The notes under the pieces are model-generated. The model did not search any database and was not told where the DNA came from. It was given only the letters and a program-made list of their open reading frames with translations. Made by a program: the position numbers and the translations under genes. A stretch of 64,000 nt of DNA from Nannizziopsis barbatae (lineage: Eukaryota; Ascomycota; Eurotiomycetes; Onygenales; Nannizziopsiaceae): positions 2,624,001 through 2,688,000 of the forward strand of contig JACVYH010000001.1 of the NCBI GenBank assembly GCA_014964245.1, read 5' to 3'. Positions 1 to 11,440 of this stretch are shown here, piece by piece (the first letter of the stretch is position 1; each line of letters begins with the position of its first letter).

Positions 1-1030
1 AAATGATAAGTTATAGCATGGAAATATATTATTATTTAGTAATAAATTATCTGTTCTTATAATATCTTATTTTTAAAACATATTTAAGAATAACATGAGC
101 TGTTAAGCTTAAAATACATAATTTTTATTTTTAAATGATGATATATAATGAGCTATATTAATAAGCTAGCTGAATAAGAAGAAAAAAACTCATTATTTTT
201 AGCTTAATGTTAAATTAGAGAGTGTACTTGAAAATATTAATAACATTAAGAAAATGAATAGTAGCTAAGCTAATGTTATTCTGGATATTAAACTGCTTAG
301 ACTGGTTAATAATGCTTTCATGAGACTAGTAATCTCATCTTTCCACTTTAAGCTGACACATTATTCTGATAAAAAGCTAGATAAATATCAGTACTTAAAT
401 ATTATTTGCTATAAGCTATTTATTTAACTGATATTTCTACTGCTTTAAAAGCTTTAAGATATCAAGTTAATAATATTTATTACAGATGATATGATACTAG
501 ATTAACTAAATAATAACAGTAATATTTACAATATCTGTAGCTGCTTTTTAAAAACAATCTCTTTCATAGTCTATAACTTAAATGAATTAATTGCAATTTA
601 TATGCAATTTAAAAGACATGAATGTGCTAAAATTAGTAATTTTAAAAATTCTATAGCTTTTTTCATTAAAAATCAGCATCTTAATACTGTTTTTAATACA
701 GCATATCATGATTAGTCAGATACTTAATATTATAATCTATATAATTTCTAGCAAGAGCAGCTGAATAATTATTTCTCTCATATATTAAGTAAGAAATTAA
801 AAAAGTATAAAGCTGAGACTGAGCTTGTGAGTATAATTAAAAAAATCAGACATAAAATTTAGCTATTCTCTTAGCTAATTTATAAACTAACTATTTATAC
901 ATTTCATAATCTTATAGATTAAATCTGCTTCTGTTACTAATCTGGATAACTAACAGTATGCAATTTAAATTACTCTTATTTCTAATATTTTTTATCTAAT
1001 ATTCTCATAAATTAATTATCATAAAGTTAT
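1..1030. other. RIP-decayed AT-rich DNA, no gene seen
   Basis: Very AT-rich sequence without CpG; stop codons fall in every frame at about the random rate. I recognise no coding relic, RNA gene or repeat copy. It leads directly to the 8-bp target duplication of the hAT-type element that begins at 1039. Confidence 0.6.
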
Positions 1031-1038
1031 GATGATAC

Positions 1039-1706
1039 TAGACTGTAAATAAGTTCAAGTTAAACTTAAACTTAAACTTAACTTAACTTAAACTAAATTA
1101 AGTTAAGCTCTAGTATGAAGATTCCACTGAGTTTCAAGTTAAGTTGGACTTAACTTAATCTAAGTCAAGTTTTTAATTTGAAAAACTCATACTTTTCATG
1201 CATGGTGATTACAGCCTAATAAAAGTAATGATGATAAGGTGAATATTAATTATACAGAAATAAGAGTAGAATCATTTAAAAGATCTTAAATCAAGCTTCA
1301 AAACATAATTATTTTCATATTTTTAGCTATTTTTCTTGATTTTATATCACTTACTGAAGATATCATGTTATTATTACTAAAAGTAAAAATTTTAATTTAA
1401 TGATAAATCTTTAAACATTTATATAAATTTAAGAAAAATAGCTAAAGATATAAGAGTAAGCATGTTTTAAAGCTTGATTCAAGATCTTTTAAATGATTTT
1501 ATTCTTGTTTCTGTATGATTAATATTCATCCTATTGTTAATTTATTAATCTGATGTTTTAATAGCAAGTTCAAAACTTAACTTAACTTAACTTATTTAAG
1601 CTGAGTTTCAAGCTGAGTTAAGTTATAAATTAGATAGTGTGAGTCAAGCCTGAGTCAAGTCTGGGAAGGTTAAAACTTAACTTGACTTGAACTTATTTAT
1701 AGTCTT
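1039..1706 (+). mobile_element. Non-autonomous hAT-type element, 668-bp copy A (RIP'd)
   Basis: The element begins TAGACTGTAAATAAG and ends CTTATTTATAGTCTT, imperfect terminal inverted repeats. It is flanked by GATGATAC (1031-1038) and GATAATAC (1707-1714), an 8-bp target duplication that differs by one G-to-A change, as RIP would cause. Eight-bp duplications and short TAG-type termini are hallmarks of hAT transposons. Subterminal DNA is packed with ACTTRA/TYAAGT motifs in both orientations, the usual kind of transposase-binding array. In the centre lies a foldback of about 105-bp arms (about 1221-1325 and 1424-1531). No transposase frame is present, so it would need one supplied in trans. 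The copy at 29993-30660 is the same element, the same length, in reverse orientation; differences are nearly all transitions. Confidence 0.85.
1221..1531. repeat. Foldback core inside hAT copy A
   Basis: Two arms of about 105 bp are near-perfect inverted repeats: the left arm runs from GGTGAATATTAATTATACAG to TAGCTATTTTTCTTGA and the right arm is its complement, ending CTGTATGATTAATATTCATC. About 100 bp separate them. The same core is in copy B at 29993-30660, so it is an original part of the element. It may be a MITE nested before the family spread, or structural DNA of the element. Confidence 0.7.
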
Positions 1707-1714
1707 GATAATAC

Positions 1715-3231
1715 TTGATTTAGTTATTCATTTTTTTTTTTTCTATGTAAAGATAATTTGTATGTATATTAGTTATAGAATGCAACATGCATGATATTAT
1801 CTTTATCTATAAAATACTGCTATATAATAAAGTAATCTGATATAAATCAGCTTTTATAAGAAATATAAGAAACATATTAAATATAATACTTACATTATTA
1901 TTAGAGCTTATTAACAGCTTTATTAATATTAATAGCTTTGAATTTTGCTTATCTTAATAACATTAATAATATTAATAGCATTAACATATAATATTACTGA
2001 AATTTACTAACATATTAAAAGTTAGAATTAGCTTAATTAAAAATACTTTACTTAGATAGCTTAACTAGTCAGCTCATAATTATCTTCTTTTGTATAAAGT
2101 AATAGTACATTCTTAGATAATCAGATTCATATGAGCTTATCTTGTACATTTATCTTTTATTCTTATGCTTAAATTAAGTATATGATATGTTATTTTCTTA
2201 TTTCTGCTTTCTAATATAACAGCTTTTCAGAAATGCTCACTGCACATGATTATACTGACATTAATAATAAGATGCTTATTAATTTATAAAAAGAAGAGAA
2301 CTTTCTAATTGCTTAAGTAAGATAAAATAATATGAAAAATTAATTTTAAAGAAAGATATATAAATACCAGCTTCTTCAGCTCTTTCTCTTTTAATTATTT
2401 TAGTATTTATATTTCTTAGTTATATAATCAGATATAATAAAAAACTTATACTTCTTCATTTTTCTTTCTTGTAGAATATAATAATTGCTAGCAATTCTTC
2501 TCTTCTTCTTCTTATTAGAATATCTAGTCTAAGAAATGAATGTAAGTAATTAGATATCTAAATCTCATTTTATCTGATACTGTTCTGATTATCATTACTA
2601 CTGTAAACAGGTCAGAAAATCATTCTAATTTTTCCAATTCTAAATCATATTCTTATTATTAGCAAGTCTTTTATCTCTTAAAATTTTTTAAAAAGACTAT
2701 AAATACAAATGATTATTAAATAATTAAGTACTGGAATTAGAAAAAAAGAAATACTTCATTAAATATATAAGAGATAAAAGTTCTTTTAGTCTTAGATTAA
2801 TCTCTGGAATAAAATAATAATGTGAAAAGCAGTTAAGTAATGAGCATAGTAAGTAAGACTGGCTTTTTAATTTTTATAGCTTTAGTCTTGCTGTTATTAT
2901 ATGTCTTTAGTTCTTAAGCTATATTTAGAGTCTTATCTTTGCATGAAGTATAAGCATATTAATATAATCTTCTGTTACTTAATTATATATTCAGTTCTGA
3001 TTACTTGTAATTTTTTAATTCTCTTGCACTGAATAATCTTTCTTATTAAAAGAATTCATGATTATAATCTCATGCTATTTTAATAATATAGCATGAGATG
3101 TATAAGAAGGCTGCATATGCTCAGATCTTTTAGTAAATTTTTCTTGCATCATATTATAATTATATACTACATATCACCTGTCATATTTCTTCTTTATGCT
3201 AGATTCTTCAAGCTTTATCAAGATGTGTCTG
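1715..3231. other. RIP-decayed AT-rich DNA, no gene seen
   Basis: Low-complexity AT-rich sequence between two hAT-type elements, with short T-rich tracts (for example near 1730-1742) but no coding relic or repeat that I can support. Confidence 0.55.
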
Positions 3232-3239
3232 TCTGAAGA

Positions 3240-3706
3240 TAGACTGCGAATGAGGTTGCCAAGAATTGCAAGAACTTTTTAGAATTTAAATAAAGTTTTT
3301 CAGTTTTCTTGAGATATCTCCACAACCATTAGTCCAAATAAAGTTTGGTAAAATGTTTATGAAACCTTATTCAATTCTGCATATTATGTGATTTTCCCCT
3401 CATTTTTAGCTTTTTTTTCTGATTTTCTACGGCTTCCCAAAGCATTTTTTTGAAAAATCTAACTTTTGAAAAAATGTTTATCTTTGGGAGCTTGTATAAA
3501 TTCAGATAAATTAGTCAAAAATGTGAAAAAATATGGAAAATATAGAGCTTTTCAAGATCTTTCACATGATATGAATTACATAATCATAACCCCAAAACTC
3601 ACCCTGCTATTTCAATTTCAATCTAAAATGCGAGTTTTTGAGTCGAGTTTCAAGTCCAACTTGCAGGAGTCAAAACTCGACTTGACTTGGACTTGTTTGC
3701 AGTCTA
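3240..3706 (+). mobile_element. Non-autonomous hAT-type element, 467 bp, not RIP-mutated
   Basis: The termini are TAGACTGCGAA and TTTGCAGTCTA, and the flanks are a perfect 8-bp duplication, TCTGAAGA at 3232-3239 and 3707-3714. The ends and the ACTCGA/ACTTGA-rich subterminal repeats relate it to the 668-bp elements, but the interior is different and lacks their foldback core. It holds several of the few CpGs in the window (near 3246, 3430, 3631, 3643 and 3678), and runs such as CCCC, so it has largely escaped RIP. An 81-codon open frame at 3466-3711 runs across the 3' terminus into flanking DNA and has no recognisable domain, so I do not treat it as a gene. Either it inserted after RIP had finished here, or it was too short or too unique to be recognised. 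Confidence 0.85.
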
Positions 3707-3714
3707 TCTGAAGA

Positions 3715-5550
3715 TATGTTCTAATTACCATGAAGCTGAATTTTAAAAGTATTCTCACATTTAAATAACATCTCATCTGGAAAATAAGAGTGTTTAGCTT
3801 GAGAATTACTATAGTTTTAGCAATAAGAACATCTTGAAAATTTTCTGAATTATATTAAAGCAGATTAATATAAGAATGTAAAGAATATCTTGACTAATAG
3901 CAAGATTTATAAAATCTTTATTATAGTTAAATCTAGTTATATCTAGTCAGACTGCACATAAATTATTATTATTTTACATAACTTTATAATCTTAATATTT
4001 ATTTTTAATTTTTTATCAGCTCATGTATTAGTTATGTACTTTATAACTGTAATTTATTTATAATACTTTAGTAACTTTACACATGTAATTCTTTTATAAT
4101 TTCATTTTATTTTTCTTAAGTATTAAGATTCTTTAATATAGCAGAGCAAACTGGCCTGCAGGTAATAATTAATTATAGTATTAGTTTAGAGAAAATGTTA
4201 TTATTTAGTCTAGTTAGTTAATTTAACATTAAGTATGCTTGCTAGTCATTAATCAGGTTGCAGTAGCACAGCTAAGTGTCAGATTCTGAATTCTGAAATG
4301 ATAATTAATAGTTTAATTTTAAAGTAATTACTCATGTTATTAAGTTCTGCAGTAATTTTTATGAGATATAATACAAGCTATTTAAGCAACATATATAATC
4401 ATGATTAATGCTTTTCTAGCTTACTTTAGAAAATTTAAGCTTAAGTAACTAATTCAGCTTATAATTTCATTAATTAATTAATATATAACTGTTTATCTTC
4501 AGAATGAAAGTTATTAAAATTCTTCTTTTAGTTTTAAATTTTTTATCATCATTTACTCTTGCTAATGAATTTCTAAAATCATGTTTTAATGCTAAAATAT
4601 CAGATTAATTTTTAACTACTTAATGTAATGACTCATGAAGCAGATACACTATTCTACTAAAACTGAATTACTATTTAATAAATGTTAATAAGCAGCTTGT
4701 TTCTAAAGATTCATCTTCTTAAATAAAATATGTTATCTTTTTTTTCTGATTTAAAATTCTGAGAACTAATATTCTTATTAGAAAAAATCTAGTGCACAGC
4801 TATTACTACTATAATTTAAAGAAAGACTATCTAACTTATTTATGCTATAATCTAAGTAAAGAAGAACATTTAATTAATGCTGTAAAAATAAATATGTCTT
4901 AAATTCTAGTCTTTTTTTTTCTAAAATTTAATTATATTTAATTATAAATATACTTATTAGAAATAATAATAAGTATCTTAAGTATTATAGTTACAAGAAA
5001 TCATGATGACAGATTAGAAATTCTTAGCTTAATTAATTAAATAAAGAAATTTTCAAGATAAAAGACAATTCTGCTACACCTGATCATGATATAACTAGTT
5101 AGTTATCTTGCTTAAATAATTAATTATTATTAGCTAGCCTGTTATACAGTTATTTACATATATAGTTATTTATGTAACTTATATATTATAAAAAAAGATG
5201 AATTTGTAATTTTAATCTGATTAATCTGAGAATCAGCTAAAGCTTAAGTTTATACTGAGATATCTTAATAATCTAACTAGAAATGAAGATAGAATTTAGT
5301 ATTCTAGATTTCTTAAGTTAAGTACTCTAATAACTTACTAGTATTTTAAAATGTTTATTTAAGAAATATTACAGAAACATTTTAAATTATTATATAAATA
5401 TTTTTTTTATTAAGCTACAGACTTAGCATTTCTAATTAGCTGAATATAAGTTTAGATACTTGTAAATTAATAAAAATTATGTAAATTTATAACTAATATA
5501 ATCATGTGATTAGCTTCTGATATCTTATTTCTTTCTTTATACATTTTATA
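3715..5550. other. RIP-decayed AT-rich DNA, no gene seen
   Basis: No supported gene. A small patch at about 4140-4290 keeps more C and G (CTGGCC, CAGGTTGCAG) than its surroundings, perhaps the remnant of an inserted element, but I see no termini. Confidence 0.5.
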
Positions 5551-5551
5551 T

Positions 5552-5660
5552 TAAATAGCTAACTACATTAAAAGAGAAATTTCTTTCTTAGCTAATTTAT
5601 TAAAAGTCTTGATATATGACTAGATATTCTAATATATGATTATTTTATGATTTGATACAT
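5552..5660 (+). repeat. R1 dispersed repeat, copy
   Basis: Begins TTAAATAGCTAACTACATTA and continues through AAAAGAGAAATTTCTTTCTTAG to TGACTAGATATTCTAATATATG. The copy 349 bp downstream (5901) matches it over about 105 bp with mostly transition differences. Family class is uncertain. Confidence 0.65.
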
Positions 5661-5900
5661 TTTCTTAGCTAGGCACATATCTAGTTTTATGTACATGGCA
5701 TAGTGGCATTTTAGCTTTTCTTTTTAATGTTTATTTTTAGTTAAGTTAACATATTCTTAGTCTGTATAATGTAACATGCACATAGAAAACTGCATAGTCT
5801 CAGTCATTAAAATTTATAATAATAAGTTTAAAGTATTTTTAATTTTACTGCTATTTAAATTTCTAATATCTGAGATTCATGCTTGCTGAGCTCATAACTG

Positions 5901-6003
5901 TTAAATAGCTAACTATGCTAAAAGAAAAATTTTTCTCTTAGTTAATTTATTAAGAGTCTTGATATGTGACTAGATATTCTAATATATGGCTGTTTTATAA
6001 TTT
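5901..6003 (+). repeat. R1 dispersed repeat, copy
   Basis: Same orientation and order of motifs as the copy at 5552-5660: TTAAATAGCTAACTATGCTA, a TCTCTTAGTTAATTTATTAA segment, then GTGACTAGATATTCTAATAT. The pair could be direct termini of a small element of about 350 bp, or two independent insertions; no target duplication is clear. Confidence 0.65.
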
Positions 6004-8885
6004 AATATTCTACTCATGTCATGCTGTCATACTATTCTAGTATTAAGAATATTTTTATTTAATAAATAGTAAACTTAGTTATTATGATATCTTTTAGCAT
6101 ATTTATATCTGATTTTATTTTAAGCATGAGTATTAATTTCTTAACTGCTTCATACTTTATAAATATTAGATATAGCTAAATTTTTACTCATATAAAAACC
6201 TGAAACTAGAAATAAATAACTTAATAAAGTGCTAAAATATTCTTAGTACTGATATTTAACAATATCTTAAATCTAAATTTAATGCATGTAATTTAAATAA
6301 ATACTGCAGACAGAAATCAGAATAAAAGAAATCAGTCTAATAAGATGATTACAATTTCAGAACTGATTTCTTATGAATGAATGCTAGAATATATGTTAGT
6401 ATTTGTTAATGATAATTAGATGAATCTTACTTTTATTAGATTTTTAATTAAATTAGCAGAAGTTATAGCACTAAAAAATGCTACTGCATCTGAATCAGAT
6501 GATCAGTGCTGAAGATCATTAATTTCAATTACACTATCTTCTTTAATATTTTTTTTTATTAAAGCTATTATTATTTTACTTAAAGCATGAAGTTCTTTCA
6601 TAAGATTTTAAGAAAAATGCAAATACTAGTCTTGAATATTTGCTATAATATAATAAGCTTTTACTAAAGAGAATTTTAGAATCATCTAGTGCATCTACTA
6701 ATCTTAACAGAATTATTAATATTAATTAGAATATTAGAGTAATTTAATAATTCTATCTGATATCTCATACTAATAAGATACTTAATATTCTTAAAAAGCT
6801 ATTTTAATTAGCATAATAACTGCAGTCTATATATAGCATTTTAAAATTATATAACTTATCTAGCTAATTATAAAAGCTACTTGAATTTCATTAAAATATT
6901 TTCTAGATGTAATCAGATACTGTAATATAACAGATTAGTACTTAAAAATCATATATAATAAATTATTATCTTGAAAACATTTAATTACAGTAAGTATATT
7001 TTCATGTTGCAAGATATTAATAACTGTTAAAATAATATTACTAGTTGAAAATTCTTTCATAGATAACTTTTAATAAGAATAGCTATGATTCTTAATTATT
7101 ATTATATGTATATTTAGCTTAATATCATAAAATATAGTATATTTAGTTCAGGATAATGTATTCTTAATAATAATAATATTATTAGTACTTTTTTCTTACT
7201 TTACTAATACTAGAAGAAGAAAAGCTCTTTTTTTATTCTTATATAATTCAGAAGTATCTGATATGTTTTTAGATCTTTTAGTTTAAAGAAACTGTAGCTG
7301 TTACTGCAGATGTATAGCTTTGTTCTGCTTATAAAAAGAGCTTTTTAAAAGTATAAAATTAAACTGAATAAAGTGCTTTTCTTATAATAATGTCATTACT
7401 AGAGCTAATTTATAAATGATTAAATTATTATAATTAATTATAAAAAAATAATAAGAATATAAAAAAATCAGTATTAGTAAATTTAATATTATATGATAAT
7501 GTTAATCTGAGCTGCACTTACTAATATTACTAATATTAGCATGCATGAATACTGAAGTTAATTTCAGTAATAATTCATAAATAATTAATAAAAATTAAAC
7601 TATAGCTTAACTTCAAATCTACATGATTACATATTTTTATTAATTCTTATAATTAAACTATAATTCAGTTTTTAAATCTGAAGTTATTTAAACTTATCTT
7701 CAAATATAATCTTAGTCAGATTCTGATAATCTTTATTAACTAACATATAATTATAAAGTTTTATAATTCTTATTACATAAAAAAATTATGCTACATATTA
7801 TATTTCTAGCAGTAAAAAATTCATGCAATTTATTATATAGTTTTACTTTTTCTTTAAATTCTTTTATTATATAACATGATTAGTAATGGTGATAGTTACT
7901 CAGCAGGAGTGTACTTGACTAAATTATACTTTATTTTTTCTAAAGTCTTTATCTTAGTTAATTCTCATTCTGCTAATATTAAAATTACTTAATTCAGTTC
8001 AGTCTTTACAGAGTTAATCATTCATTATTCTATTTATTAAATTCTTATAAAATAAACTCTTACAGGCTAATTTCTTATAAAGTGAATCTTTATAAGTTTG
8101 TAATAATCTGATTATAAGAAGATATTTAAATAGAAATAGAATTAATAATATTATTAAGAAAGAGTTCTATTCTTAAGCAGTAAAATTTAATGTTTCTGAA
8201 TGTGAAATAATTAATTAGATGTATAATGCAAATATACTAGAAGCAGTTTTAATTTCTTTAAACTGAAAAAACTTAACTCAAATCTATAAACTACAGATTA
8301 AATTCTGTGTCTACTATTTATGTGACTGAATTCTTAATAATTATGATAAAAATAATTTAAATAATTTAATAAATTAAAAGAGTAGTAGCTCATTAAAAAT
8401 TACTTAAGATGAGTATTAGATTTATTTACTGATTATTTACTAGCCTGTATTAAAGAAACTACTGAATATTTATAAAATCAAGTCTCATGAAAACTATACT
8501 GCAGTGAATATATCTGGTGGAAGCTGAGTATCTTTTAATTCTGAAGCAGTTCTAAAAATAAATCTTAATAATTATGCATTATTTTCAGGTATTTTCATAT
8601 TTTAATACACTTAACTTAATAACATAAATAAATAAAATGCTATTATATTAGTATTATCATTTATAAATAAGAAGTATATAACTGAGGCAGTTATTAAATC
8701 TGAAGCATATAATAATTTTTCTTATTTAGCATGAGATTAGTAGCTGATATACTTGATAATTTTATTAAATATATTCTGTAGTAAGAATAGATCTTGATTT
8801 TCATTTTTTTATATTAGAGATTAGAGTTTAGCTCAGATTCTTAATACTTTACTGTTGAATCAGATAAGATTAAAATGATCTCTTT
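6004..8885. other. RIP-decayed AT-rich DNA, no gene seen
   Basis: Long AT-rich stretch with frequent TAATATTA-type low complexity (for example 6715-6740 and 7160-7185). A few patches with more C and G (near 7890-7915 and 8510-8540) hint at former coding DNA, but I cannot follow a frame. Confidence 0.5.
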
Positions 8886-8932
8886 TAAAGAAAATATTCT
8901 TTTTTAATATAATTAGTTATTTAATATTTACT
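8886..8932 (-). repeat. R1 dispersed repeat, partial copy
   Basis: On the minus strand it reads ATAACTAATTATATTAAAAA followed by GAATATTTTC, matching the start of the R1 family. Short and decayed. Confidence 0.45.
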
Positions 8933-9192
8933 TGAATTACTTACATAATTAGCACATGATTATTTTTATTTATATCTGTACATTATACTAGATAAATAAA
9001 TAAATTAAATTATTATCATTATGTACATGTATCTTCTGTTTTTACTATTTTAATATATTCTGTTTTCTTACTACTGCTCTTTAACATCTTATAATTTATA
9101 ATTATTAATTATTTATGAAGTTATTTAAATATTAATATTAAGCAGTTCTAAATAAAGTAAGGCAGATAATTATAAATGTTACTATGTGATGA

Positions 9193-9325
9193 CTAGCTAA
9201 TTACATTAAAAGAAAATGTTAAAATAACTAACTAGATTAAAAGAAAACATTCTCTCTAAGTTAAGACTAAAAAAAGAAAAAGTAACTAGATATTCTAGTA
9301 TTCTGTATAATATGATCTCTAACAA
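9193..9325 (+). repeat. R1 dispersed repeat, tandem start
   Basis: A partial start (TAGCTAATTACATTAAAAGA, from 9195) is followed at 9217 by a longer copy beginning TGTTAAAATAACTAACTAGA and reaching AACTAGATATTCTAGTATTC. The longer copy closely matches those at 11212 and 32397. The TGTTA/TGTCA start is compatible with a solo LTR, but I see no matching CA end. Confidence 0.6.
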
Positions 9326-9574
9326 GTATGAACATACAAGTTATTAGAATATCACACTTCACATGATGCTCTTATTAACTGAATCTATTATCAGATCTAA
9401 TCTTAATTAATTTACTAGCTTGCTACTTAAACTATTATTTAATTTGCTATTTAGATTTTATAAAATATCACACTCTGCTTATACTTTATCACAGTACTGT
9501 GATAGCTGACTAAGTAATTTAATGAGATGAGTTAACTGATTAATCAGAAAGCTAGATTCTGAGTTTTAAAATAC

Positions 9575-9700
9575 AATCATATGCTGTTAATATGTATATA
9601 ATTAATAAGATAAATTAATATAAATCTGATTATTCAAGAATATACATGTATTTTTTATTCTTATATTTTAACTAATTATATAATATGTTATCTGCTTATC
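9575..9700 (+). repeat. R3 dispersed repeat, copy with right inverted terminus
   Basis: Contains ATAAATCTGATTATTCAAGA and ATATACATGTATT in R3 order, then TTTTTTATTCTTATATTTTA, the complement of the family's left end (AAARTATAAGAATAAAAAAT). This supports terminal inverted repeats in the family. Confidence 0.5.
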
Positions 9701-9730
9701 CCAGCTTAGTCAGATATAGTAATTAACTCA

Positions 9731-9779
9731 TAGTGCTAAAAAAAAAGAAAGAGAAAAGAGAAAAAAGAGAAAAAAAAAT
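9731..9779 (+). repeat. Polypurine tract
   Basis: About 45 purines (A with scattered G, AAAGAAAGAGAAAAGAGAAA type) with almost no pyrimidine. Low complexity; no retroelement context is visible that would make it a polypurine primer. Confidence 0.6.
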
Positions 9780-9805
9780 TCCTTTTTTATAGCTAGCTGT
9801 TATAA

Positions 9806-9838
9806 GAAGATATTCTTTTTTAGTATAATTAGCTACTA
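9806..9838 (-). repeat. R1 dispersed repeat, partial copy
   Basis: The minus strand reads TAGTAGCTAATTATACTAAA followed by AAAGAATATCTTC, the first part of the R1 family. Together with the plus-strand start at 9195 it could form the ends of an inverted-repeat unit of about 640 bp, but no target duplication supports that. Confidence 0.4.
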
Positions 9839-9888
9839 TAGATATTAATAAGTAAAAGCATAATTTGCACAGATAATCTGTAATAATA

Positions 9889-9940
9889 TTAAATAGCTAA
9901 CTGCATTAAAAGAAAACATTCTTTCTAGAAGAAACTATTT
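9889..9940 (+). repeat. R1 dispersed repeat, partial copy
   Basis: TTAAATAGCTAACTGCATTA then AAAGAAAACATTCTTTCTAG, after which similarity to other copies fades. Confidence 0.55.
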
Positions 9941-10043
9941 TAATCTTATCTAATTTAATAAGTAATTATTATATTTAGTATGATAGTAAAATAAGAGATA
10001 ATAATTTAAAAATAAAGTAAAGTTACAGAATAGATAAACATTT

Positions 10044-10130
10044 ATTAAATAGCTAACTGCACTAAAAGAAAACATTTTCTCTGAGAGAGAATGTTTTCTT
10101 TACTATTCTAATATACTTCATCTTCTCATT
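10044..10130 (+). repeat. R1 copy containing a 17/18-bp hairpin
   Basis: TTAAATAGCTAACTGCACTA is followed by AAAGAAAACATTTTCTCT and its near-perfect complement AGAGAGAATGTTTTCTTT (about 10065-10101). The hairpin arises because the R1 motif GAAAACATTC is followed at once by an inverted copy of itself. Confidence 0.6.
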
Positions 10131-10479
10131 ACTGCTCTCTAACATAAATAAAAGAAAAACATCTGAATTTTCATCTGATTTGCTAATTAGCTGAAGGAAG
10201 GTTAATTCAGCTGAATCTCCAGATTCCAAGTTTGCTTATTAAAATATCTAGTAATTCTAGTATTTAAGAAGTAGTAAATGACTATATAATTCTTTATATA
10301 ATTTTCATGTATTTTAGATTAAGTAATGTAATAAAATCTATACTTTCTACTAATAATAAAATATAATCATATAATTAAAATTTAAATTTATAGCATTTAT
10401 AAACTGCAGTATTAGTTAATACAGCTAATTAATATTCAGATGATTTTAAATTATTTAATTTTCATGCAAAGTTAGTTAA

Positions 10480-10980
10480 AATCTTATCTGCAGCTTATTA
10501 TAATTTATTATTAATTTAAATTATAGAAAAATAAAACATCTTCTAGTTAGCATTCAGCAAATGCTTTAATATGATGAGAATTCTTTATTAGATAAGTTTG
10601 AAAAAGCAGAAAGTTACTATCTGTAACATACTGATTCTTCTTAAGTTTAAAGATATAACTTTTTTTCTGCCATGCATCTGAGTTAATCTTTTCTAGCATT
10701 AACTTCATTATTAAGCATTTAATATTTAAGTAGCAGTTCATCTAATATTTCTGTAGTATTTATTTTAGTGTGATTTTTCATTTTTATCCTATGTTTATGA
10801 GGCTGAAGCTGATACAGTAAAGCATTTTACTAGCAGAATGCTTAATAATAGTATATTTAGCTACTTAAGAAGATTCTGTAACTAGTTTATATTAAGTAAT
10901 CATAAGAAAAACTTCATAATAGCAATTTCTATAATAAAAAAAGAACTTTTAAATCAGAAATCTTAAACAAGATTATCACA
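10480..10980 (-). pseudogene. RIP-degraded coding relic, unrecognised family
   Basis: One minus-strand frame can be followed from about 10975 down to about 10500. It includes an uninterrupted 64-codon stretch (10741-10547) containing NSDAWQKKSYIFKLKKNQYV and SHHIKAFAEC, preceded in the same frame by YTIIKHSASKMLYCISFS and YEVFLMIT. The few stops lie at codons RIP can create from Q, R or W codons. Amino-acid composition is protein-like, with charged and hydrophobic residues alternating. I do not recognise the family; N-terminus and C-terminus are not defined. It is non-functional as it stands. Confidence 0.4.
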
Positions 10981-11211
10981 TTTACTGAATACACTAATTA
11001 TTAAAGCTAAGCTAGATCTTAGTAAACATCATGAAGAATTTATTTTTAAAATAGACTACTAGATTTTTTTTTATTAAAAAATTATACTTCAGATATAATT
11101 TTCTGATATTATATCTTAAAAATTAAATGAAGACTTATAGCTTAGCTGCTTAATAACTTGTAATTTAAAATTATGATTAGTTATATAACTAGTTTTCAGC
11201 ATTACAGCAAT

Positions 11212-11328
11212 TATTAAAATAACTAACTAGATTAAAAGAGAATATTTTCTTTATATAAGCTAAGACTAAGAGAAGAAAAAGTAGCTAACTAAATATTTTA
11301 GTATTCTGTATGATGTAACTTCTGACAG
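11212..11328 (+). repeat. R1 dispersed repeat, long copy
   Basis: Starts TTAAAATAACTAACTAGATT, continues through a purine-rich AAGACTAAGAGAAGAAAAAG segment to GTATTCTGTATGATGTAACT and TCTGACAG. Matches the copies at 9217 and 32397 in order and spacing. Confidence 0.6.
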
Positions 11329-11361
11329 AAATTAATTATCAGAATTTACTATTAAATATTA

Positions 11362-11440
11362 ATAAATAGCTAATTATATTAAAAGAGAATATTCTTTCTG
11401 ATGTGTAGCTAATATAGTCTTTTTCTAATCTAATAAATAT
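11362..11440 (+). repeat. R1 dispersed repeat, copy
   Basis: AATAGCTAATTATATTAAAA then GAGAATATTCTTTCTGATGT and a degraded tail. Lies 150 bp after the previous copy, in the same orientation. Confidence 0.55.

Noticed and set aside
3466..3711. 81-codon open frame as a gene
   Set aside because: It lies inside the hAT-type element and runs across its 3' terminus into the target duplication; no recognisable domain.
9195..9838. R1 copies at 9195 (+) and 9838 (-) as ends of one inverted-repeat transposon
   Set aside because: The ends match over about 26 bp, but flanking bases show no target duplication and other R1 copies are not paired this way.
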